Shown piece after piece: positions 8,664-16,233 of a DNA stretch of 64,000 bases. Positions within the stretch are counted from its first letter, which is position 1. Every line of letters starts with the position of its first letter. Position numbers and translations under genes: made by a program. The DNA is from an uncultured Lachnospiraceae bacterium (lineage in GTDB: Bacteria > Bacillota > Clostridia > Lachnospirales > Lachnospiraceae): assembly GCA_910586315.1 (NCBI GenBank), contig CAJUIP010000003.1:62001-126000 (forward strand), given 5' to 3'. A model generated the notes under the pieces. The model had not been told where the DNA came from, did no database searches, and saw nothing but the letters and a program-made list of their open reading frames with translations.

Positions 8664-9941
8664 ATGAAAGAATTTTTATTACCTTACGGTAAAGAAAAGC
8701 TGAAAGCAGAAATTGAAGACAGTCATCTTGCCGGAGTCCTGTTATCAGAGCTTCACAGCTATCAGGCACCGAAGGGTGGGACAGAGCTGGTTTTGGATGC
8801 CTTAGAACATCCCATCGGAAGCCCGAGACTCTGCGATATGGCAGCAGAAAAAAAGAAAATCGTTGTGATTTCTTCTGACCACACAAGACCGGTCCCCAGC
8901 CACATCATCATGCCGCTTCTGCTAAAAGAAATCAGAAAGGGCAATCCGGGTGCGGAAGTCACAATTCTGATTTCCACAGGGCTTCACAGAGAGACGACCC
9001 GGGAAGAGCTGGAAGCAAAATTCGGGCCGGAAATCATGAAAAATGAGACGGTTGTCGTCCATAACTGTGATGATAAGGAAAATATGGTATATCTGGGAAA
9101 ACTCCCCTCCGGCGGAAAACTGCTTATAAACCGCCTGGCTGTCGAGGCGGACCTTCTGGTTGCGGAAGGGTTTATTGAGCCTCATTTTTTTGCCGGCTTC
9201 TCCGGCGGAAGAAAGAGCGTCCTCCCGGGGGTTGCAAGCCGTGAGACCGTTATGTATAATCACAACTCTGCTTTCATTGCAGACCCCCATGCGAGAACCG
9301 GAGTCATCGAGGGAAATCCGATTCACGACGATATGCTCTATGCAGCAAGAGCCGCCAGGTTAGACTTTATTGTTAATGTGGTTATTGATGCAAACCATGA
9401 TCCGGTTTTTGCCGTTGCAGGCGATTGTGATCTGGCCCACAGAGTCGGAAGAGAATTTCTTGCTTCCAAATGCCAGGTGGATGCGGTACCGGCGGACATC
9501 GTAATTTCCACTAACGGCGGCTATCCTCTTGATCAGAACATTTACCAGTCTGTAAAGGGAATGACAGCCGCAGAGGCAACCGTAAAAGAAGGCGGTGTGA
9601 TTATCATGCTTTCCAGGGCCTCCGATGGACATGGCGGAAAATGTTTCCATGAGACTTTCCGGGACGAAAAGGACTTAAACCGCATGATGAAGACCTTTCT
9701 GAACAGAAAACCGGAGGAGACTATCATCGATCAGTGGCAGTCCCAGATTTTTGCCAGGCTGCTCTTGAAGGCGACTGTAATCTTCATTTCTTCCTGTGAG
9801 GACCGGTTAGTGAAAGATTTACATATGATTCCGGCCCACAGCATGGAAGAGGCCATGGAAAAGGCAAAGGAAATTGTAAAAAAAGAGGACTATACCGTAA
9901 CCGTAATCCCGGACGGTGTATCTGTCATTGTCAGAGAATAA
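8664..9941 (+). CDS. larA: LarA-type nickel-dependent 2-hydroxyacid racemase
   Basis: A 425-residue LarA-family protein. LarA interconverts D- and L-2-hydroxyacids with a nickel-pincer nucleotide cofactor. Counting from the ATG at 8664, the residues known from Lactiplantibacillus LarA fall at the same numbers: His108 in STGLHRE, His174 in EPHFFAG, Lys184 in SGGRKSVLPG (cofactor anchor) and His200 in MYNHNS. The SDHTRP motif is near residue 71. AGGAGGAG lies just upstream, which rejects the longer frame from 8529. LarA homologues act on lactate, malate and others; the adjacent glycerate kinase suggests glycerate or a related acid here. The cofactor genes larB, larC and larE are not in the window. 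Confidence 0.85.
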   Translation: MKEFLLPYGKEKLKAEIEDSHLAGVLLSELHSYQAPKGGTELVLDALEHPIGSPRLCDMAAEKKKIVVISSDHTRPVPSHIIMPLLLKEIRKGNPGAEVTILISTGLHRETTREELEAKFGPEIMKNETVVVHNCDDKENMVYLGKLPSGGKLLINRLAVEADLLVAEGFIEPHFFAGFSGGRKSVLPGVASRETVMYNHNSAFIADPHARTGVIEGNPIHDDMLYAARAARLDFIVNVVIDANHDPVFAVAGDCDLAHRVGREFLASKCQVDAVPADIVISTNGGYPLDQNIYQSVKGMTAAEATVKEGGVIIMLSRASDGHGGKCFHETFRDEKDLNRMMKTFLNRKPEETIIDQWQSQIFARLLLKATVIFISSCEDRLVKDLHMIPAHSMEEAMEKAKEIVKKEDYTVTVIPDGVSVIVRE

Positions 9942-9960
9942 GGAAAGGGGAGAAGGGAAC

Positions 9961-11091
9961 ATGAAATTTATACTGATTCCAGATTCTTTTAAAGGAACAT
10001 TAAGCTCCACACAGATCTGCGGAATTCTCGATGAAAAGGTAAAGAAATACTTTCCGGAAAGTGAAATCATTTCCGTTCCCGTTGCAGACGGCGGGGAGGG
10101 CTCCGTGGACGCATTTATTACCGCAGTGGGCGGTAAAAAGAAAACAGTCATCGTAAAAAATCCGTATTTTGAGGATATGGAGTCTTATTTTGGGTTGATT
10201 GATAATGGGGAAACCGCGGTGATTGAAATGGCTTCCTGCGCCGGACTTCCGCTGGTGGAGGGCAGAAAGGATCCGCGTCTTACTACAACTTATGGCGTGG
10301 GGCAATTGATTCTGGCGGCCGCTGATACTGGCGTGAAAAAGATTATTGTGGGGCTTGGCGGTTCCGCCACCAATGACGGCGGCTGTGGCGCGGCCGCGGC
10401 AGTGGGTGTAAAATTCTATAATGAAGCCGGTGAGGAATTTATTCCCACAGGCGGGAACACAAAAAATATTGCAAAGATTGATCTTGGCGGAAAAAGCCCG
10501 GCCTTAAGCGGAATCGAAATCGTTACTATGTGCGATATCGACAATCCCATGTATGGTCCGGCCGGTGCGTCCCATATTTTTGGACCGCAGAAAGGGGCTG
10601 ACCCAGATATGGTTCTGGAGCTGGATGAGGGCATAAAGAATCTGGCAAGGGTCATTGCCGAAACCACAGGAAACGATATCAGCAAGATACCCGGAACCGG
10701 AGCAGCCGGAGCCATGGGGGCGGGAATGATCGCATTCTTTGGCTCCAGGCTTCAGATGGGGATTCAGACGGTTCTCGACACGGTACGGTTTGACCAGATG
10801 ATAAAGGACGCTGATTACATTTTTACCGGAGAGGGGAAATTAGATTCACAGAGCTTACGGGGGAAAGTGGTAATCGGAATTGCAGAACGGGCAAGGAAGC
10901 AGAAAAAGCGCGTGATTGCCGTGGTTGGCGGAGCCGATGACAGTGAAATTGGAAAGGCCTATGAGATGGGAGTGACCGCCGTATTTCCTATCAGCAGACT
11001 TCCACAGGATTTTTCTGTTAGCAGATATCACAGCGAGGAAAATCTTGCGTACACAGCAGATAATATTTTACGGCTGCTTGCGGCAAAATAA
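9961..11091 (+). CDS. garK: glycerate kinase
   Basis: A 376-residue GlxK/GarK-family glycerate kinase, which phosphorylates D-glycerate, usually to 2-phosphoglycerate in this family. Family landmarks are the start MKFILIPDSFKGTLSS, PVADGGEGSVDAF, the GLGGSATNDGGCG nucleotide-binding loop near residues 125-140, GPQKGADP and GTGAAGAMGAG. Near the end is FTGEGKLDSQSLRGK. The ATG at 9961 follows a GGGGAGAAGG ribosome site and lies 19 bases after the larA-type stop, so the two form an operon. A racemase followed by a glycerate kinase would feed both enantiomers of a hydroxyacid into lower glycolysis. Confidence 0.92.
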   Translation: MKFILIPDSFKGTLSSTQICGILDEKVKKYFPESEIISVPVADGGEGSVDAFITAVGGKKKTVIVKNPYFEDMESYFGLIDNGETAVIEMASCAGLPLVEGRKDPRLTTTYGVGQLILAAADTGVKKIIVGLGGSATNDGGCGAAAAVGVKFYNEAGEEFIPTGGNTKNIAKIDLGGKSPALSGIEIVTMCDIDNPMYGPAGASHIFGPQKGADPDMVLELDEGIKNLARVIAETTGNDISKIPGTGAAGAMGAGMIAFFGSRLQMGIQTVLDTVRFDQMIKDADYIFTGEGKLDSQSLRGKVVIGIAERARKQKKRVIAVVGGADDSEIGKAYEMGVTAVFPISRLPQDFSVSRYHSEENLAYTADNILRLLAAK

Positions 11092-11358
11092 GGGGGAAAT
11101 TAAATAAGACTGTTTCCGGGGCGATTACTGCACAGATTGCAGTTGCGGTTATAGGCCAACGGTTGATAATGGCAAAGTATCGAAAAAGTATTGGCAATCC
11201 GTTTCGTTTTTATTTATCTACTCCATATTGTCTTAAAAAATGATGGAAAATTTAGATGGATTATATATGAATTCACTTATTGTAAAAGAATATTGGGGTG
11301 GATTTTTACGAGGACATGAGTTACAATAATATAACCGAAGAAAAAGGAGGCGTGTCTT
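11092..11358. other. intergenic stretch at the left edge of the defence island
   Basis: About 270 bases without a convincing gene. Base composition becomes clearly more AT-rich than in the glycerate kinase gene. A 28-codon open frame (11243-11329) has no ribosome site and is probably chance. No terminator with a T run is obvious. GGAGG at 11346-11350 belongs to the next gene. Confidence 0.5.
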
Positions 11359-12081
11359 ATAAGTTTACAACCAAATAATTTCAAGCTTGAATCAACAACA
11401 GTCTGGTCTTTTCCAGATAGAGGCAGTTGGGCAACGCATTCAGGAAGGCATCGTGGAAATTGGTCACCATATGTGCCAAGAAATCTGATATTTCGCTATT
11501 CCAATTCCGGTGATTGGATATTGGATCAATTTATGGGTAGTGGAACCACTTTAGTCGAAGCGAAGCTACTCAATCGTAATGCGGTAGGTGTTGATATCAA
11601 TCCGCAATCTGTTTCAATCTCTGAAACAAACTTACAATTCCAATGTGAAACAAATTCAAAAATATTTGCAAGAAATGGTAATGCTACAAATCTGCATTTT
11701 ATCAGAGATAGCCGCATTGACTTTATCTGCACGCATCCACCTTATGCAAATATCATCAGGTACAGTAACGGGATAGGAGAGGATCTTTCCTTACTTGGTG
11801 TAGATGATTTTTTGGCTGAAATGAGTAAGGTGGCAAAAGAATCATTTCGTGTGTTAAAAAAGGGAAAAATGTGTGCTGTAATGATAGGAGATATAAGGAA
11901 ATACGGGAAAGTCATTCCATTGGGGTTTTGTATGATGGAATGCTTTTTACAGGCAGGATTTACTAATCAAGAGATTATTATTAAAGAGCAACATAATTGT
12001 CGTTCTACAGGCTATTGGGAGAAGCAGAACAATAATTTTCTTCTTCTGGCACATGAGTATATATTTGTTTTTCAAAAGTAA
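11359..12081 (+). CDS. DNA methyltransferase with an apparent ATA start codon
   Basis: A DNA amino-methyltransferase of about 240 residues. The SAM-binding motif LDQFMGSGTTLVEAKLLNR comes before the catalytic motif CTHPPYANIIRY. The motif order and the HPPY tetrad suggest a permuted N4/N6 methyltransferase rather than the usual beta-class order. No ATG, GTG or TTG start is well placed: GGAGG (11346-11350) is eight bases before ATA AGT TTA CAA, which would encode (M)SLQPNNF. GTG at 11473 is too internal, since homologous-looking sequence (TTVWSFPDRGSWATH) precedes it. Either ATA initiates inefficiently or the gene has been silenced by an ATG-to-ATA change. It heads a likely restriction island. 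Confidence 0.7.
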   Translation: MSLQPNNFKLESTTVWSFPDRGSWATHSGRHRGNWSPYVPRNLIFRYSNSGDWILDQFMGSGTTLVEAKLLNRNAVGVDINPQSVSISETNLQFQCETNSKIFARNGNATNLHFIRDSRIDFICTHPPYANIIRYSNGIGEDLSLLGVDDFLAEMSKVAKESFRVLKKGKMCAVMIGDIRKYGKVIPLGFCMMECFLQAGFTNQEIIIKEQHNCRSTGYWEKQNNNFLLLAHEYIFVFQK

Positions 12082-12092
12082 ATTAGTTACTA

Positions 12093-12152
12093 TTCACGGG
12101 AGGGGGGATCTTCTTGACGCCTGTTTTTATCCGTTTTTCCCCGCCCCGTGAA
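12093..12152. repeat. inverted repeat between methyltransferase and dpnM
   Basis: TTCACGGG (12093-12100) pairs with CCCGTGAA (12145-12152), and inner G and C runs extend the stem around a loop containing several T runs. It may act as a terminator for the upstream methyltransferase or be part of a degraded small element. The stretch 12082-12276 has no gene. Confidence 0.45.
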
Positions 12153-12276
12153 CTGCAATGTAAATTAATTCATAATTCGCAGAAAGTGAAAGTTATGGTT
12201 GTTATTTTGTATATTTGCAAGTATAATAAATATGTGAAAGATTATCTATTTGCGGACATAGAGAAGAGGAATCAGA

Positions 12277-13110
12277 GTGAGTAATTCAAGTGTTGCTCCA
12301 TTTGTAAAATGGGCTGGCGGAAAGCGTCAGTTGCTTCCACAGATAAAAGAGAGAATGCCTGAAAGATATAATAATTATTTTGAGCCATTTGTAGGTGGCG
12401 GTGCGGTAATATTTGAATTGCTACCGGCAAATGCTTTGATAAACGATATCAATAAAGCTTTGATAAATGCGTATAAGCAAATATGTAATGCGCCAGAGGC
12501 ATTTCTGAAGGTTGTGAAGGAGCTCGATGGTGAAATGTGGGAGGACGGCAAAGAATACTACTATTCCCTTAGAGAGCATTACAATGATAAGCTGATGAAG
12601 GCAGAGTATGATGTGGAGTTGGCTGCATTGTTTGTATTTATCAATAAGCACTGTTTTAATGGTTTGTATCGTGTAAATGGAAAGGGACTCTTCAATGTTC
12701 CATACAACAATAGTCGTAGAGCTTCTGTTGATGAAAATGCTATTATGGAGATTTCAGTATATCTTCAGGGAGTAAAAATTATTGATGGTGATTTTGAAGT
12801 TGCCTGTAAGGATGCGAAAAAGGATGATTTTGTATTTATAGACAGCCCGTACGCACCGTTAAATCCAACTTCATTTGAATCATATACCAAAGAGGGATTT
12901 GATATAGAAAGCCATGAGCGATTAGCAAAACTTTTTCATGAATTAACGATGCGAGGATGCTACTGTATGCTTACAAATCATAATACAGACTTAATAAAAG
13001 AGTTGTATGGTAACAAGGGTTACAAAATAGATGTTGTAAGCGTTAAACGTATGATTAATTCGGATGCATCCAACCGAGTTGGTGAAGAAGTAATTATATG
13101 TAACTATTAA
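12277..13110 (+). CDS. dpnM: DpnM-type DNA adenine methyltransferase (GATC, D12 class)
   Basis: A 277-residue Dam-family (alpha class) N6-adenine methyltransferase resembling DpnM of the DpnII system. Motifs are FVKWAGGKRQLLPQI near residue 8, FEPFVGGGAVIFEL near residue 36 (SAM binding), FNGLYRVNGKGLFNVPY, and the catalytic motif IDSPYAPLNP near residue 188. DpnM itself has DPPYIPL; here the tetrad is DSPY. The start is GTG at 12277 after GAGAAGAGGA. It protects host GATC sites in double-stranded DNA. The gene is followed by dpnA and dpnB homologues, so this is a complete restriction-modification set. Confidence 0.92.
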   Translation: MSNSSVAPFVKWAGGKRQLLPQIKERMPERYNNYFEPFVGGGAVIFELLPANALINDINKALINAYKQICNAPEAFLKVVKELDGEMWEDGKEYYYSLREHYNDKLMKAEYDVELAALFVFINKHCFNGLYRVNGKGLFNVPYNNSRRASVDENAIMEISVYLQGVKIIDGDFEVACKDAKKDDFVFIDSPYAPLNPTSFESYTKEGFDIESHERLAKLFHELTMRGCYCMLTNHNTDLIKELYGNKGYKIDVVSVKRMINSDASNRVGEEVIICNY

Positions 13111-13118
13111 AGGAGAAA

Positions 13119-13268
13119 ATGAGCTGCATATAACAAAGTTGCAAATTGGTTGGATAACGTTTTTAACCAAAATATTTCAGAAGATATCGTAGTATTTGTT
13201 TCGATTTGTATGAAGATGTCAATGTTGAAATTTTATTTTCGAAATATATTATTAAGGAGCCTGGATAA
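13119..13268 (+). pseudogene. frameshifted small gene remnant between dpnM and dpnA
   Basis: AGGAG and ATG at 13119 open a frame that stops after four codons. A second frame from 13123 reads AAYNKVANWLDNVFNQNISEDIVVF, and a third frame continues FDLYEDVNVEILFSKYIIKEPG to a TAA at 13266-13268. Joined across two frameshifts these make one plausible 47-residue protein start that then ends. The TAA overlaps the dpnA ATG, and AAGGAG inside it serves dpnA. I infer a decayed small gene; the family is not identified with certainty. Confidence 0.5.
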
Positions 13269-14080
13269 TGGAAAACTTATTTGCCAAAAAAGTACCATTA
13301 TACTTCGAAACAGAAGAGTCACAGCTAATATTAGGTGATTCCTTTAAAATTCTTTCAAAAATAGAACCAGAATCTGTGGATATGATATTTGCAGACCCAC
13401 CCTACTTTTTAAGCAATGACGGCATTACTTGTCAAGGAGGGAAAATGGTTTCGGTAAACAAAGGCTCATGGGATAAGCTCTCAGAAAGTGGAACTAGCGT
13501 CGAGGAGAAACACAAGTTTAACAGAAAGTGGATTAAGCTATGTAAGAAAGTACTAAAGCCGAACGGCACGATTTGGATATCGGGAACATTACATAATATA
13601 TATTCGATTGGTATGGCATTGGAGCAGGAAGGCTTCAAGATAATTAACAACATAACATGGCAGAAAACGAATCCACCACCAAACTTAGCATGCCGATGCT
13701 TCACGCATTCTACAGAAACCATATTATGGGCAAAGAAGAATGAAAAGAAGTCCCGGCATTTTTTTGATTATCATAAGATGAAAGAAATGAATGATGGCAA
13801 ACAGATGAGGGACGTGTGGACAGGTGCATTAACCAAGCCTTCGGAGAAAACAGAGGGCAAACATCCTACACAAAAGCCGGAATATTTACTTGAGAAAATC
13901 GTATTAGCATCTACGAAAGAAGGACAAATTATACTGGATCCTTTTTGCGGTTCTGGAACTACCGGAGTAGAAGCTGTGCGATTTGGAAGGAAGTTTATTG
14001 GGATAGATGTAAGCGAAGAATATTTGGAGATATCCAAAAAAAGACTAGAGAAGGTAGTGACAGATGCGAGAGAATATTGA
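13268..14080 (+). CDS. dpnA: DpnA-type DNA adenine methyltransferase
   Basis: A 270-residue beta-class N6-adenine methyltransferase that matches DpnA along its full length. The catalytic FADPPYFLSNDG is near residue 40. Strong DpnA-like stretches follow (NGTIWISGTLHNIYSIGMALEQEGF, THSTETILWAKKN, DVWTGALTKPSEK, GKHPTQKPEYLLEKI), and the SAM-binding DPFCGSGTTGVEA is near residue 220. In the DpnII system DpnA methylates GATC and also acts on single-stranded DNA, protecting incoming transforming plasmids. The ATG overlaps the stop of the upstream remnant (TAATG), with AAGGAG eight bases upstream. Confidence 0.93.
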   Translation: MENLFAKKVPLYFETEESQLILGDSFKILSKIEPESVDMIFADPPYFLSNDGITCQGGKMVSVNKGSWDKLSESGTSVEEKHKFNRKWIKLCKKVLKPNGTIWISGTLHNIYSIGMALEQEGFKIINNITWQKTNPPPNLACRCFTHSTETILWAKKNEKKSRHFFDYHKMKEMNDGKQMRDVWTGALTKPSEKTEGKHPTQKPEYLLEKIVLASTKEGQIILDPFCGSGTTGVEAVRFGRKFIGIDVSEEYLEISKKRLEKVVTDAREY

Positions 14081-14106
14081 AATTGTAATACGAGGAGTGA
14101 TAGTGA

Positions 14107-14964
14107 ATGAGAAATTTTGATGAATGGCTAAGTAAGTTTAGGCCCAGTATATCGAGCTATGACTATTACATAGATTTTGAAAAGGTTGTAAAAAATGTTG
14201 AAAAGATTAAGGTAGAATTGAATATTTTGAATTCCTTGATTGGGTCAAAAAGTATTGAAAATGACTTTGAAAGAATTGTGTCTAAGTATCCTGAGACACT
14301 ACAATGTATTCCATTGCTTCTGGCTGTGAGAGGATATGAAATCTACGCCCAGGATGAAGATGGCGCGTTCTTGTACAGTTTCAAAAATATGAATTATAGT
14401 GTGGAGCAGTATAAGGTATTCATGCGTAAGACCGGATTATTTGATATGATTGCGAATCACTTGGTAAATAATCTTGTAGACTATGCTTTGGGTATTGAAA
14501 CCGGATTGGATTCTAATGGGAGAAAAAATCGTGGTGGTCACCAAATGGAAGATTTAGTTGAGAGGTATATCGTGGCAGCAGGCTTTGAGAAAAATATAAA
14601 TTACTTTAAGGAAATGTATCTTAAGGACATTGAAAAAAAGTGGAATATTGATTTATCAGCGCTTTCTAACCAGGGTAAGGCTGCTAAAAGATTTGATTTT
14701 GTAATAAAGACAGATAAAATGATTTATGGTATAGAAACAAACTTTTATGGCGGGGGCGGTTCAAAACTTAATGAAACTGCGAGAAGTTATAAAATGCTTT
14801 CGCAGGAGGCGGATACTATAAAAGGCTTTACTTTTGTATGGTTTACAGATGGAATTGGCTGGAAGAATGCCAGAGGTAATTTGAGAGAGACATTTGAGAT
14901 CATGGAACATATTTATAGTATTAATGATATGGAAAATTGTATCATTAAGAAAATAATATTATGA
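14107..14964 (+). CDS. dpnB: DpnII-type restriction endonuclease (GATC)
   Basis: A 285-residue type II restriction enzyme closely resembling R.DpnII, which cuts unmethylated GATC. Shared stretches are MRNFDEWL at the start, LNSLIGSKSIENDF, IPLLLAVRG, NHLVNNLVDYALGIETGLDSNGRKNRGG, KRFDFVIK and SKLNETARSYKM. The likely nuclease core is RFDFVIKTDKMIYGIETNFY: an acidic residue, then ExN where many PD-(D/E)XK enzymes have ExK. The gene is 26 bases after dpnA with a GAGGAGTG ribosome site and is AT-rich like its neighbours. All three Dpn proteins look intact, so the system is probably active. Confidence 0.93.
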   Translation: MRNFDEWLSKFRPSISSYDYYIDFEKVVKNVEKIKVELNILNSLIGSKSIENDFERIVSKYPETLQCIPLLLAVRGYEIYAQDEDGAFLYSFKNMNYSVEQYKVFMRKTGLFDMIANHLVNNLVDYALGIETGLDSNGRKNRGGHQMEDLVERYIVAAGFEKNINYFKEMYLKDIEKKWNIDLSALSNQGKAAKRFDFVIKTDKMIYGIETNFYGGGGSKLNETARSYKMLSQEADTIKGFTFVWFTDGIGWKNARGNLRETFEIMEHIYSINDMENCIIKKIIL

Positions 14965-15000
14965 TAAAGCATATTAATTTCAAGTACAGAGGAAAAGGAT

Positions 15001-15129
15001 ATGAATCAGAGAGATATCGAAACATTTAATAAAGCGGTTGAATCACTTAGACAGTATAGAAGATATGAGATTGTTGATGAAAATAACAATAATTTATTGG
15101 ACGATTTATATGTAGACCCGATTGAATAA
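15001..15129 (+). pseudogene. 42-residue remnant of a larger gene, probably an ATPase
   Basis: ATG at 15001 follows a GAGGAAAAGGAT ribosome site and encodes 42 residues starting MNQRDIETFNKAVESLRQYRRYEIV and ending NLLDDLYVDPIE before TAA. From memory, this resembles the N-terminus of large P-loop proteins that accompany restriction and defence genes, where the Walker A motif would follow. Here no continuation is found downstream, so I take it as a truncated gene left at the island edge. An independent small protein remains possible. Confidence 0.45.
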
Positions 15130-15215
15130 CTTATGTTTGGAATACATAGTTAATAGTAAAGTACATCCCGATAACACAAAATGACAAGAGTGCTGTATCC
15201 GCTATAAAAAAATAC

Positions 15216-15244
15216 TTGCATCTTGCTCCACAATGGTTTATAAT
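15216..15244 (+). promoter_or_regulatory. sigma-A promoter of the ribU operon
   Basis: TTGCAT (15216-15221) and a perfect TATAAT (15239-15244) are separated by 17 bases and lie just upstream of the FMN riboswitch, giving a transcription start near 15251. Confidence 0.75.
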
Positions 15245-15264
15245 GACTAAGTAATTAAAAATTG

Positions 15265-15376
15265 TTCTTCGGGGCGGGGCGTGATTCCCCACCGGCGGTT
15301 AAAGTCCGCGACCTGCTTTTTGCAGCTGATTTGGTGAAATTCCAAAACCGACAGTATAGTCTGGATGAGAGAAGAA
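15265..15376 (+). ncRNA. FMN riboswitch (RFN element)
   Basis: The conserved RFN landmarks are present in order: TCTTCGGGGCGGGG, GATTCCCCACCGGCGGT, AAAGTCCGCGAC, TTGGTGAAATTCC, CCGACAGT, AGTCTGGATG and AGAGAAGA. The first and last segments close the basal helix. FMN binding would favour the terminator at 15396-15430 and shut off ribU. This is a textbook arrangement for a riboflavin importer. Confidence 0.95.
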
Positions 15377-15395
15377 ATTGTGTGACAGGAGTATC

Positions 15396-15430
15396 AGCCC
15401 CGGACTTTTTGTATTGGTCCGGGCTTTTTG
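15396..15430 (+). terminator. riboswitch-controlled terminator
   Basis: The CCCGGAC-type stem (15399-15405 with 15417-15423) is followed by TTTTTG. It lies about 20 bases after the FMN aptamer and is the expected expression platform for attenuation of ribU. Confidence 0.8.
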
Positions 15431-15536
15431 TTTCCCTGAAACCGGCCGGGTGGGGAGACAGAGAATTTCCCGGGCCGCAATTCCTCTGTATGTTATGTAC
15501 AGCAAGAAGGACATGAATCTTAAGGAGGAAACAAAA

Positions 15537-16184
15537 ATGAACCAAAACAAAGTCTTAAACGTAAGAAATGTTGTGTTAATCGGTATGTTTGGCGCTCTTG
15601 CGGCCGTATTGGAGGGATTTCAGATTTCCGTTCCTTTTGCGCCGCCGTTTTACAAGCTGGATTTTGCAGAGACTCCGATTTTAATCGGCGCATTCGCACT
15701 GGGTCCGGTTCCGGCTGTTTTAATGGAGTTGGTGAAAAACATTCTAAAGATTATTACCCAGGGAACTACCACTATGTACGTGGGTGATCTTGGCAACTTT
15801 ATCGGCGGCTGCGCCTTTGTTCTCCCGGCGTCAATCCTCTACCAGAAAAACAAAACCAGAAAAACTGCAATCCGCGGTCTTGGCCTTTCGATTCTGTGTG
15901 CAGTTGTGGCGGCTGTGTTTGTAAACTGTTTCCTGACGATTCCCACCTATGCGAGACTGATGTTTGGCGACGTGGAAAGTATTATTTCCATGGGGACGGC
16001 CATTAATCCTGCGATTAAGGATATTTACACCTTTGCGCTGTTTGCTATCATTCCGTTTAACCTGTTGAAGTGCGGTTTAAATGCTTTTATCACCGCGCTT
16101 GTGTATAAGCGCGTCAGCGTGATTCTTCATTCCGGTGCGTCCGTGTCGGGAGCAAGTACTAGTACTAGAACAGCAGTAAAATAG
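15537..16184 (+). CDS. ribU: riboflavin ECF transporter substrate-binding component RibU
   Basis: A 215-residue, highly hydrophobic ECF S-component. RibU features are RNVVLIGMFGALAAVLEGFQISVPFAPPF near the N-terminus, YKLDFAETPILIGAFALGP, LVKNILKIITQGTTTMYVGDLGNFIGG and six predicted membrane segments. It binds riboflavin and works with a shared EcfAAT energising module, which is not in this window. TAAGGAGG at 15521-15528 sets the start at 15537; longer frames run back into the riboswitch. The upstream FMN riboswitch is independent support for the substrate. Confidence 0.93.
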   Translation: MNQNKVLNVRNVVLIGMFGALAAVLEGFQISVPFAPPFYKLDFAETPILIGAFALGPVPAVLMELVKNILKIITQGTTTMYVGDLGNFIGGCAFVLPASILYQKNKTRKTAIRGLGLSILCAVVAAVFVNCFLTIPTYARLMFGDVESIISMGTAINPAIKDIYTFALFAIIPFNLLKCGLNAFITALVYKRVSVILHSGASVSGASTSTRTAVK

Positions 16185-16233
16185 TAACAGACGGTACGGC
16201 TATGCAAAACAAGGCGAAAGGCAGGAGCGAAGT

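Noticed and set aside
11243..11329. 28-codon open frame before the methyltransferase, possibly a controller protein
   Set aside because: No ribosome site and too short for a helix-turn-helix controller protein.
13150..13338. 62-codon open frame between dpnM and dpnA as a real gene
   Set aside because: The resemblance to coding sequence switches frame in the middle and the 3' part overlaps dpnA out of frame; a pseudogene explains it better.
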